The notes below the pieces were generated by a model that saw nothing but the letters and a program-made list of their open reading frames with translations, was not told where the DNA came from and searched no databases. Of a stretch of DNA of 12,050 nt, positions 6,103-12,050 are shown in pieces. The translations under genes were made by a program, and so were the position numbers. Origin of the DNA: Candidatus Scatoplasma merdavium. Its GTDB lineage: Bacteria; Bacillota_I; Bacilli_A; RFN20; CAG-288. Every line of letters begins with the position of its first letter. The stretch's first letter is position 1. The stretch covers positions 1-12,050 of the forward strand of contig JADING010000030.1 in the NCBI GenBank assembly GCA_017694135.1, given 5' to 3'.

Positions 6103-7689
6103 TTAATTGATTTTGTTTGGATCGACTTTATCATGCTTTTGATAAATCTGCATTATCATTTCTTCATGGACACTAATTAAGCCATTAAGGAAATCAACAA
6201 TTGGTTTTACATCTCTTTTTATTCCGTGATCTTTAAGAGTTAAAGCGGCATTTAAAACAAAATGAATTATCAACTTGTATGAGTAATATAAAACTTTTTG
6301 AGCGGTAACCACCACCATGTCATTTGTAGCATTAAAGTTGTACCCGCTAGCATGGTTCATATCTTTTGACATTCTATATAACATCATGGTTTCTTTACTT
6401 TGATTCTCATTAAAGACGTCGTCTAATAAGGCTCTAACATGTTTGTTGTAGTTCTTCTTGTCTTTTTCTAAGAAGTAAAGGCTATTTCTTCTGAGCTTCC
6501 AATAGAACTTTTTATAGTTATCTAAGCCATATCTTTCTTTGAAGAAGTTATCGTATAGGTCCTTAGTATCTTTTTCTTCAACCAATCTTTTCTTTAAACC
6601 CATTTGTTCAAAGTGAGCATCTATTTGTATTCTAGAAGAAACCCAATAAGCGCGTTTAATCTTGTCGAACTCTTCTTTTGTTTCAACTGAACCTACAGCA
6701 AAGAAAACTGAGTATTCTTCAACAAGAGATTTGAATATTGCTATCACGTGTTCGTTATATCCGAGTGAAATGGACACCATCATGTCTATAACCAGGTATC
6801 TAACTCTTTCTAGGAATTGCCAAGTAAAAGCGTCGTATCCGTCAGGTAGATCACAAATCTGGTTTTTAATATAGTGGATAGTTTTTTCAAACTCTTTTAC
6901 GTTATGAACATTTACCGCAAGCAATGGATTATAGAAGAAATCATGATCAAAATCCGGACTAGATTCATCGTAAGATAACAAATTACAGCTCTTTAAGTAT
7001 TCGAACACAAGATTTAGGATTTGATCTATATAGATTTTTCTTATTTCCATAATGGCTTCTTGAGTTTCTGGATGCATTTCACATCTCGGATGAATAAACA
7101 AAGAGAAGAATTCATACATTGCTGCACCGTCTTCACCGCAAATCGAATATTCTTTTAGAAGCTGAGAAAATCTTATATCATCATGTAAGCTTTGCTTAAG
7201 GTAGAAGCAAGGATCATCAACAGAAATCTTTCTATCTTTCAAATCCTTTAATGTGCATCCGAAATGTCTAAGCATTGCTTCAGTGGCTTTGCCTTTATCA
7301 GCTACAACCTTTTTAACTCCCTCATCTTCAAAAGCTTCTGGTGCATCTTTCATAAGTGAGTGGAAATTATCTAAATCAACATATGCATAAAGATATCTAT
7401 AGATACGTTTTTGGTCTTCGTTAATTTTACCTTCAGCATCCATTCTCAAAATAACTAGGGCTTCAATAATTGTTCTGCAGCAAGAATCAACACCTGCAGA
7501 TTCAATGTTTCCAGATAGATAATTGGTAAGTATGCTCAAGCAGCTAGAAATGATGTCGCTATTAATGCCATAGAAAAAGTAATCGTTGTCCGAAACCGTT
7601 TCATCATTATAGTGTTTCAAGATTTCAACGTCGTGTTTCTTCAAGACTCTATAAAGAGCATTAATGTCATATTGTTTAACTTCTGCCAT
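6103..7689 (-). CDS. Hypothetical helical protein, tandem DUF5677-like (528 aa)
   Basis: No catalytic domain is recognisable. The protein is rich in predicted helix, has no signal peptide or membrane span, and appears built from two related halves. SCCRTIIEALVIL (69-81) in the first half corresponds to AIFKSLVEEYSVF (317-329) in the second; each is followed by a charged helical stretch and a His-containing segment, FIHPRCEMHP (198-207) and DMNHASGYN (443-451). This R/K-x3-E then His layout resembles DUF5677, a family of unknown function common in accessory regions and also represented at 9234-10328. The first ATG follows an in-frame TAA and has only a weak ribosome site, which suits control by the structured leader upstream. 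It sits between the recombinase remnant and rlmD, inside the proposed element. The coding call is firm, the family call moderate, the function unknown. Confidence 0.75.
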   Translation of the reverse strand: MAEVKQYDINALYRVLKKHDVEILKHYNDETVSDNDYFFYGINSDIISSCLSILTNYLSGNIESAGVDSCCRTIIEALVILRMDAEGKINEDQKRIYRYLYAYVDLDNFHSLMKDAPEAFEDEGVKKVVADKGKATEAMLRHFGCTLKDLKDRKISVDDPCFYLKQSLHDDIRFSQLLKEYSICGEDGAAMYEFFSLFIHPRCEMHPETQEAIMEIRKIYIDQILNLVFEYLKSCNLLSYDESSPDFDHDFFYNPLLAVNVHNVKEFEKTIHYIKNQICDLPDGYDAFTWQFLERVRYLVIDMMVSISLGYNEHVIAIFKSLVEEYSVFFAVGSVETKEEFDKIKRAYWVSSRIQIDAHFEQMGLKKRLVEEKDTKDLYDNFFKERYGLDNYKKFYWKLRRNSLYFLEKDKKNYNKHVRALLDDVFNENQSKETMMLYRMSKDMNHASGYNFNATNDMVVVTAQKVLYYSYKLIIHFVLNAALTLKDHGIKRDVKPIVDFLNGLISVHEEMIMQIYQKHDKVDPNKIN

Positions 7690-7708
7690 CTCTTAATCAT
7701 TTTATCTT

Positions 7709-7802
7709 AAAAGATAGCTTCCATAAATGCTAATCGGCTAGATAAACGCTAGGTTTAAAAACACATGCTACCACTTACAAGGTAGGACACAGGCTATCTT
7801 TT
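7709..7802 (-). ncRNA. Candidate structured 5' leader (cis-regulatory RNA)
   Basis: On the minus strand AAAAGATAGC-type arms (7793-7802 with 7709-7718) pair perfectly over 10 bp and close a domain of about 94 nt just upstream of the 528-aa gene. Inside are a 5-bp hairpin (7768-7772 with 7781-7785) and a 4-bp CTAG/CTAG hairpin (7738-7741 with 7749-7752). The 3' arm TATCTTTT can instead pair with AAGATA immediately downstream (7704-7709), next to the weak ribosome site, so two exclusive structures are possible. That is how attenuators and riboswitches work. It does not match any riboswitch consensus I know. The outer 10-bp arms could alternatively be terminal repeats of a miniature element, but no target duplication is seen. 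Confidence 0.4.
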
Positions 7803-7808
7803 GCCTAA

Positions 7809-7835
7809 TTACTTAATACATTTTGTATTAAGTAA
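7809..7835. repeat. Perfect 12-bp inverted repeat
   Basis: TTACTTAATACA and TGTATTAAGTAA pair exactly around TTT. No T run follows on the minus strand, so it is not a standard terminator for rlmD. If transcription starts near 7833 it would form the very 5' hairpin of the leader of the 528-aa gene. As DNA it could equally be an operator. Confidence 0.5.
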
Positions 7836-7839
7836 AAGT

Positions 7840-7867
7840 AGTATCCACGAGACATAACTTTCTACAA
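7840..7867 (-). promoter_or_regulatory. Possible promoter for the 528-aa gene
   Basis: TTGTAG (rc of 7862-7867) and GATACT (rc of 7840-7845) are 16 bp apart and match the sigma-A hexamers at three and four positions. It would give a leader of about 145 nt starting at the 12-bp hairpin. Weak on sequence alone. Confidence 0.3.
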
Positions 7868-7900
7868 AAATAGGCACTTTTTATTAAAAATAGGTGGTTT

Positions 7901-9250
7901 TTACTTCTTGAGATACAATCCAACCACGGTCTCCACATGAGATGTGTGGGGAAACATATCGACTGGTATAACTTCTTCAATTTCGTATTTGTCTTTTAAT
8001 ATGGATAAATCGCGAGCTAAAGTAACGGGATTGCAAGATATATACACTATCTTTTTCGGACTGTTTTCTATTAATGCAGTTAAAAATTCATTGGTTGATC
8101 CTTTGCGTGGAGGATCCATAAATACCACATCAAACTTCTGATTATCTTTGTGCTTAACTAAATATTTCGTACAATCATCAATAACAAATTCTGCGTTTTC
8201 AATATTGTTAATTGCGGAGTTTTCTATTCCGTTTTTACAAGCTGCTTCCACTACTTCAACTAGCGTAACATTCTTAGCGTGCCTGCTTGCGCATAAGCCG
8301 ATTGTCCCAGTCCCTGAATAAGCATCTAAAACCGTTTCATCGCCTTTTAAAGCTGCTAAATCTATTGCGGTTTTATAAAGCTTCTCCACCTGAATAGGAT
8401 TGGTTTGATAAAAAGATTTCGAAGAAATGTAAAAATCTAAATCGAAAATTCGATCTTTAATTTTTCCGCTTCCAAACAATATCCTTTCTTTTTCACCAAG
8501 GATAACATTCGTCTTTCTTTTATTGATATTTTGCACGACAGTAGTAACTTCTGGGCAGCGCTTTAAGAAAGCTTTTAAGAAGTTTTGTTTGCCTTTTATT
8601 TCATCGATTGCAGTTACAAAAACAACCATAATTTGTTGGTAATACCTCGATGTTTTAATGATTATATGGCGAAACACTCCCCTTCTAGTATCTTCGTTAT
8701 AAGCTTCTAATTTAAATTCTTCACACGTCTTTTTAAATTCTTCGATTATGTGTCTAGCGCGATTATCTTCAATTAGACAATTGGAATTAGGTACGAGGTT
8801 ATGCGTGTTTATTTCGTAAAATCCCGTCTCGATTTTCCCTTTAATATTTTTTACTGGCACTTGAATTTTATTGCGGAAATGATAGGGGTTTTCCATGCCG
8901 ATAGTTTTAGATACTTCAAAATCTATCTTAGCAAACTTATGTAGGAGGTTCTGCACTTTCATTCTCTTATATTCAAGTTGAGCCTCGTAATTAAGATGCA
9001 TCAAATTGCATCCTCCGCACTTTGAATAATAAGGACAAAGAGGTTTTACTCTGTCTTTTGAACTAGTTAGCCTTTGAAGCAAACGCGCTTCTTTTAATTT
9101 TCCGTATGCAAAATCCAGCTTAATTTTGCCCTTTTCATTAGGTAAGAGATTGTCGACAAAAACCGTTAGACCTTCGTCTCTAACTATTCCTCTGCCTTCA
9201 TCATCTAAAGCAAAAGCTTCTAATTCAACTATTTTACTCCTCATTTTCAC
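7901..9250 (-). CDS. rlmD: 23S rRNA (uracil-5-)-methyltransferase, RlmD/RumA family
   Basis: The enzyme transfers a methyl group from S-adenosylmethionine to C5 of a uridine in 23S rRNA. Domains in order: an N-terminal TRAM-like RNA-binding region (about 1-60), iron-sulphur cysteines at 72, 78, 81 and 158 (C-x5-C-x2-C...C), then the Rossmann methyltransferase domain. That domain shows SKSFYQTNP (277-285), VLDAYSGTGTIGL (307-319), FMDPPRKG (377-384), ISCNPVTLARDL with nucleophile Cys406, and HTSHVETVV with general base Glu440. At 449 aa it is full length. The ending GLYLKK departs from the usual LLSR-type tail, as if replaced by insertion of an element. The start is GTG at 9250 or ATG at 9244; both overlap the upstream gene, which suggests coupled translation, and neither has a strong ribosome site. 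Bacillota often have paralogues (RlmCD), so the exact target uridine is not certain. Confidence 0.93.
   Translation of the reverse strand: MKMRSKIVELEAFALDDEGRGIVRDEGLTVFVDNLLPNEKGKIKLDFAYGKLKEARLLQRLTSSKDRVKPLCPYYSKCGGCNLMHLNYEAQLEYKRMKVQNLLHKFAKIDFEVSKTIGMENPYHFRNKIQVPVKNIKGKIETGFYEINTHNLVPNSNCLIEDNRARHIIEEFKKTCEEFKLEAYNEDTRRGVFRHIIIKTSRYYQQIMVVFVTAIDEIKGKQNFLKAFLKRCPEVTTVVQNINKRKTNVILGEKERILFGSGKIKDRIFDLDFYISSKSFYQTNPIQVEKLYKTAIDLAALKGDETVLDAYSGTGTIGLCASRHAKNVTLVEVVEAACKNGIENSAINNIENAEFVIDDCTKYLVKHKDNQKFDVVFMDPPRKGSTNEFLTALIENSPKKIVYISCNPVTLARDLSILKDKYEIEEVIPVDMFPHTSHVETVVGLYLKK
7924..7945. repeat. Right copy of imperfect direct repeat, inside the rlmD 3' end
   Basis: This partner of 703-724 (18 of 22 identical, same orientation) encodes THVE-region residues TSHVETVV of intact RlmD. 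It is the proposed insertion site of the element to its left. Confidence 0.55.
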
Positions 9251-10328
9251 TCAAATAATTCTTGTATTTTGTATAGAAAGAATCATCCTGTCTATCGACG
9301 ATGTTTTTCAATCTATCAGAAATTAAATCAATGTGTTTCTTGTTAGTTTCAAAATTAAATTCAGATTTATCTTTTATATATTCGTTAAAATAATTAACCC
9401 CGCGCATGAGGATATCTGCCAAATTTAATGAAGTAAAATCCGAGAAGAAGGTGTTGTTTGAATAGAAGAAGATCGGTGAAGAATGAGCGATTTCTGAAGC
9501 CATTTCATACCATTCAGAATACTCTTCTAAACCCGCGCACTTTTGTAATCCGCAGCGGAAATTAAGCTTATACTCCGGATTAGACTCATCAAATTCTTCA
9601 CAAGAATACAACCAACCATATTCAATAAATTTCTTCATGTCTTTAGATTTAAGTTTATGCTCAGCCATCTTCGATTTAATTTCGACAAATATTTGATCAG
9701 TTTCTTCTTTAGAGGAAATCCCGTGTCTATAAGCAGTGTTATATAAAAGGTGACGAACGTAAGTGTCTTGAACAGTTTTACCGCCACTTACTAAAAGCTT
9801 AATTACACACTCAGCTTCATGGAGAGTTCTCCAATTAGAAAAAGCCTCGGTAGGCAAATTCAAATTAAGCATTCTTAAAACTCCCATAGCTTGATTGAAA
9901 AACTTCAAGAAGAAATCCATTACGAGAGTTTCATTGGGGTTTTGTTTCGCATAAGGCTCAATCATTTTTATAAAATACGCGCAAGTCAATTCCACGATAT
10001 GAGAATATTCTGAATCAAGCTTCAATCCCGTTTTAATATTGTCAAAACGCATTGAAAGGACCTTAAAATAAAAATCAGTAATATATTCCGCTAGCTCAAT
10101 GATGAACGAATTAGTGAGGAGTCTCTTCTTCTCTTCATCGTTGTTGCAATTCTTAGTTACGTAAGAATAAGTGATGCGAGAATAAAACGCTAAATCAGAT
10201 TTAACATAAAGAGAAACGCTCGATAAAGCGATACCTGATTTAGTAGCGTAAGAAGATATTGATGCGCCGATAACAAGCTTGATAAGCTCAAAATCTAAGT
10301 CGTTATGAATTTCGTTATTCTTATTCAC
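9234..10328 (-). CDS. DUF5677-like hypothetical protein (364 aa)
   Basis: This is a helix-rich, soluble-looking protein without signal peptide. Key segments are AFSNWRTLHEAECVIKLLV (162-180, with the R-x3-E helix Arg167/Glu171), VRHLLYNTAYRHG (191-203), EYGWLY (236-241) and YEMASEIAHSSP (274-285, with His282). This order of an R-x3-E helix, a central Trp and a late S/A-x2-x-H segment is the DUF5677 pattern. The family has no settled function and is often near mobile or defence genes. The start is GTG at 10328, with no ribosome site but a TATACT -10 whose expected transcription start falls on the GTG, so the mRNA is probably leaderless. Its end overlaps the rlmD start by 17 bp (GTG) or 11 bp (ATG), making a two-gene operon. 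A functional link to rRNA methylation is possible but unproven. Confidence 0.75.
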   Translation of the reverse strand: MNKNNEIHNDLDFELIKLVIGASISSYATKSGIALSSVSLYVKSDLAFYSRITYSYVTKNCNNDEEKKRLLTNSFIIELAEYITDFYFKVLSMRFDNIKTGLKLDSEYSHIVELTCAYFIKMIEPYAKQNPNETLVMDFFLKFFNQAMGVLRMLNLNLPTEAFSNWRTLHEAECVIKLLVSGGKTVQDTYVRHLLYNTAYRHGISSKEETDQIFVEIKSKMAEHKLKSKDMKKFIEYGWLYSCEEFDESNPEYKLNFRCGLQKCAGLEEYSEWYEMASEIAHSSPIFFYSNNTFFSDFTSLNLADILMRGVNYFNEYIKDKSEFNFETNKKHIDLISDRLKNIVDRQDDSFYTKYKNYLSENEE

Positions 10329-10334
10329 AAAACT

Positions 10335-10340
10335 AGTATA
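10335..10340 (-). promoter_or_regulatory. -10 element for a leaderless DUF5677-rlmD transcript
   Basis: TATACT (rc) matches the sigma-A -10 at five of six bases and ends seven bases from the GTG start codon. No clear -35 is visible at 16-18 bp; the region holds a copy of an AT-rich direct repeat instead. Confidence 0.45.
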
Positions 10341-10348
10341 ACATTTTA

Positions 10349-10367
10349 ATTTTTAAGCCTATATAAA
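10349..10367. repeat. 19-bp direct repeat, copy 1
   Basis: ATTTTTAAGCC-T-ATATAAA recurs at 10439-10457 with a single mismatch, 90 bp away. This copy lies just upstream of the -10 of the DUF5677-rlmD operon, where a -35 or an activator site would be. Confidence 0.55.
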
Positions 10368-10438
10368 TTAATGTGACAAAGCATCTAAACAGAGATATTA
10401 AAAGAGATTTAAATTCGCGTAAAAAATTTGATTCAAAA

Positions 10439-10457
10439 ATTTTTAAGCCAATATAAA
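10439..10457. repeat. 19-bp direct repeat, copy 2
   Basis: Second copy of the repeat at 10349-10367. It overlaps the T-tract side of the aldehyde dehydrogenase terminator, so the pair may be a small tandem duplication of terminator-proximal DNA or paired regulator sites. Nothing else coding is seen in 10329-10493. Confidence 0.55.
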
Positions 10458-10483
10458 AAGGCCGTTACAAATATATAACGGCC
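10455..10483 (-). terminator. Intrinsic terminator of the aldehyde dehydrogenase gene
   Basis: GGCCGTTA (10460-10467) and TAACGGCC (10476-10483) form a GC-rich 8-bp stem with an 8-nt loop, followed on the minus strand by TTTTT (10455-10459). It begins 10 bp after the stop codon at 10494. Confidence 0.85.
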
Positions 10484-10493
10484 GTTGATATTT

Positions 10494-11873
10494 TTACTTT
10501 TTAACTTTCTTTAATCGAGCGTAAATTTCTACAAGACGGTACTTCTTTTCGCTGTAAGGAGGATACTTTAACATCAGTTCAAGTTTCCCTTTACAAAGCA
10601 CGCTCTTTTGATGTGAGAAAGTCTCAAACGACTTCTTCCCGTGGTAAGCTCCCATACCAGAACGCCCAACACCACCAAACGGAAGCTTTTCGTTAGTTAA
10701 ATGCATGATAGTCTCGTTGATACAAGATCCACCAAAAGGCGAATTCAAAAGGACTCTTTTCGCCAATCTCTTATTCTTTGAGAAGAAATAAAACGCTAGA
10801 GGTTTCGGCATAGAGTTAATCTTCTCAAGAAGCTTAGTTAAATCGTCGAATTCAATAATTGGCATAATCGGTCCGAATATTTCTTCACTCATAACCTTAT
10901 CTTCAAAAGTCACGTGATCCATGACGGTCGGATGCAAGAGTAAACCTTCGCTTTGACCGCCAAAAATCACCTTCTCTTTATCGATAAAGGAAGTGACCTT
11001 ATTAAAGTGCTTCTCGTTAATTAAATGCGGGAAGTCATCGCTTATCTTTCCGTTAGAATAATAGAATTTTTGAATGTATTTAATAACAGTAGAGACAAAC
11101 TTATCGTGAATTGACTTGTGCACGCAAATATAATCCGGTGCGACACAGGTCTGACCAGCATTGAGATACTTACCCCAGACCACTCTTCTAGCAGCGAGAT
11201 CGATATCAGCATCAGAGTTAACAATACAAGGAGACTTTCCACCAAGTTCGAGAACTACCGGTGTCAAATGAACGCTAGCTTTTTCTAAAACCAAACGCCC
11301 AACTGTTTCACCACCGGTGAAGAAAATATAATCAAAACGTTGATCTAACAAAGCTTGATTCTGTTCTCTTCCACCTTCAACGCAGGCTAACAAACCAGGG
11401 TTGTTAAACTCTTCAACAAGTTTATTAATAACCGAAGAGATGTTTTTAGTATATGAAGCGGGTTTTAAAACAACGGTATTGCCCGCTGCAATAGCGCCAA
11501 AAACCGGATCTAGAGTCAGCTGCAAAGGATAGTTCCACGGAGCCATAACTAAACAGACACCGTAAGGTTCCTGCATTAGATATCCGTGCGAAGGAAAATT
11601 CAAAAGTGAGGTGTGAACGCGGTGTGTTTTCGTCAGCTTTTTAATATGCTTAATCATGTACTTGCACTCTTCTAAAACAATCAGCATTTCAGTAGAAAGC
11701 ACATCGAATTTGCACTTGTTGTAATCTTTCTTAAACGCTTCATCAAATTGAGGGCGATATTTAATCAATAAGTCTTTCAGTTTGATTAAGGCTTGACGGC
11801 GAAATTCAATTGAGTAAGTTTTGTGCGTGTTAAAAAAATCGCGTTGCAATTGAACTTTTTCTTGAATATCCAT
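10494..11873 (-). CDS. Class 3 aldehyde dehydrogenase, NAD(P)-dependent
   Basis: It oxidises aldehydes to carboxylic acids with NAD(P)+. The class 3 type (ALDH3, YwdH/AlkH-like) acts on medium and long-chain or aromatic aldehydes; the substrate here is unknown. Numbering from the ATG at 11873 (459 aa, normal length): APWNYP with Asn114, LKPAS with Lys137, FTGG (185-188), ELGGKSP with Glu209, NAGQTC with catalytic Cys243, EEIFGP (330-335), and LPFGGVGRSGMGAYHGKK near the end. All catalytic residues are present. A longer frame starting at TTG 11888 is rejected, because GGAGG lies exactly where the ribosome site for the ATG should be and would otherwise be coding. The late KYPPY segment is also typical of class 3 enzymes. 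It follows atpC by 56 bp with its own promoter and ends at a strong terminator, so it is probably transcribed alone. Confidence 0.93.
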   Translation of the reverse strand: MDIQEKVQLQRDFFNTHKTYSIEFRRQALIKLKDLLIKYRPQFDEAFKKDYNKCKFDVLSTEMLIVLEECKYMIKHIKKLTKTHRVHTSLLNFPSHGYLMQEPYGVCLVMAPWNYPLQLTLDPVFGAIAAGNTVVLKPASYTKNISSVINKLVEEFNNPGLLACVEGGREQNQALLDQRFDYIFFTGGETVGRLVLEKASVHLTPVVLELGGKSPCIVNSDADIDLAARRVVWGKYLNAGQTCVAPDYICVHKSIHDKFVSTVIKYIQKFYYSNGKISDDFPHLINEKHFNKVTSFIDKEKVIFGGQSEGLLLHPTVMDHVTFEDKVMSEEIFGPIMPIIEFDDLTKLLEKINSMPKPLAFYFFSKNKRLAKRVLLNSPFGGSCINETIMHLTNEKLPFGGVGRSGMGAYHGKKSFETFSHQKSVLCKGKLELMLKYPPYSEKKYRLVEIYARLKKVKK

Positions 11874-11892
11874 ATATTTCTCCTCCAATTTA

Positions 11893-11921
11893 AGTATATA
11901 GGAAAGTTCAGTTCTTATTAA
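11893..11921 (-). promoter_or_regulatory. Promoter of the aldehyde dehydrogenase gene
   Basis: TTAATA (rc of 11916-11921) and TATACT (rc of 11893-11898) are separated by 17 bp, matching the sigma-A hexamers at four and five positions. The start of transcription would fall just before GGAGG, giving a very short leader. Some readthrough from atpC is also possible, since no terminator is seen between them. Confidence 0.5.
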
Positions 11922-11929
11922 GGAGATAA

Positions 11930-12050
11930 TTATTTCATCGAAGCTATTTCAAGCCTGTTTAAAGCTCTGTTTAAGCTAGCTTCTGCTCTTTTTATATCAA
12001 TATTAGGATCATTCAGAGCGTTTTTAATTCTTTCATCCGCCCTCTTTTTA
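11930..12050 (-). CDS. atpC: ATP synthase F1 epsilon subunit, C-terminal end (partial)
   Basis: Only the last 39 residues are in the window; the gene continues past its right edge. The frame ends in NIDIKRAEASLNRALNRLEIASMK and a TAA at 11930. This matches the helical C-terminal domain of F1 epsilon, where the D-x-x-R-A-E-x-x-L-x-R-A-x-x-R-L pattern is well conserved in Bacillota. Epsilon sits in the rotor stalk, couples F1 to Fo and can inhibit ATP hydrolysis. atpC is usually the last gene of the atp operon, so the rest of that operon should lie to the right. Confidence 0.85.
   Translation of the reverse strand, partial: KKRADERIKNALNDPNIDIKRAEASLNRALNRLEIASMK

Larger units (their letters stand above)
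703..7945. mobile_element. Putative decayed integrative element at the rlmD 3' end
   Basis: The proposed element is bounded by the intact rlmD terminus on the right and the displaced rlmD tail on the left. Cargo: DUF5677-like gene, crippled large serine recombinase, DUF2971 stub and two DUF262 genes. Large serine recombinases are known to target the 3' end of rumA/rlmD genes in Bacillota, restoring the gene with an element-borne tail, which is the arrangement seen here. The recombinase lacks its catalytic domain, so the element should not move on its own. The exact crossover point cannot be fixed, because the flanking repeat is imperfect and could partly reflect coding conservation. Confidence 0.45.

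Noticed and set aside
7709..7802. Miniature transposable element with 10-bp terminal repeats
   Set aside because: No target-site duplication, and the inner hairpins plus the alternative pairing near the start codon fit a leader RNA better; kept only as an alternative.
703..7945. Recent duplication of the rlmD 3' end within this genome
   Set aside because: The two tails differ at several synonymous positions and have unrelated endings, so they are diverged homologues rather than a recent copy.
11874..11888. Upstream TTG start adding five residues to the aldehyde dehydrogenase
   Set aside because: Those codons contain the GGAGG ribosome site for the ATG at 11873.
1..12050. CRISPR arrays, tRNA or rRNA genes
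   Set aside because: No regularly spaced repeats and no cloverleaf or conserved rRNA segments were seen on reading both strands.

Overview
The window looks like chromosomal DNA from a low-GC Gram-positive bacterium (Bacillota, probably a gut-type Bacilli or Erysipelotrichia relative). Evidence: AT-rich sequence, strong AGGAGG ribosome sites, TGA used as a stop, an RlmD-type rRNA methyltransferase with iron-sulphur cysteines, and the tail of an F-type ATP synthase epsilon gene. The lineage call is inference.

Right part (about 7900-12050), apparently the host backbone, is all on the minus strand. It reads atpC (3' end only), then a class 3 aldehyde dehydrogenase with its own promoter and terminator, then a DUF5677-like helical protein with a probably leaderless GTG start. 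The last gene overlaps the start of rlmD.

Middle part (about 670-7900) looks like a decayed integrative element carrying accessory, probably defence, genes. It holds a 528-aa tandem DUF5677-like gene behind a structured leader, a large serine recombinase that has lost its catalytic half and is frameshifted, and a leftward operon. The operon contains the C-terminal stub of a DUF2971-like protein, a GmrSD-type DUF262-DUF1524 (HNH) protein, and a 724-aa second DUF262 protein without an HNH motif. At the far left end (671-736) lies a displaced 3' end of an rlmD gene in the same orientation as the intact one. Its 22-bp core matches the intact gene at 18 positions, all differences being synonymous. 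The simplest reading is a serine-recombinase element inserted at the 3' end of rlmD that gave the gene a new C-terminus and pushed the old one about 7.2 kb away. The DUF2971 and recombinase genes face away from each other and both lack their 5' ends, which fits one deletion between them that immobilised the element.

Left part (1-670) has a GC-rich stretch with small inverted repeats, a 43-codon gene with a strong ribosome site, and two hairpin terminators. Its composition suggests more foreign DNA.

The most interesting system is the paired DUF262 operon: one predicted NTPase-nuclease and one predicted NTPase-only partner, translationally coupled and sitting in a recombinase-borne island. No tRNA, rRNA or CRISPR array was seen.
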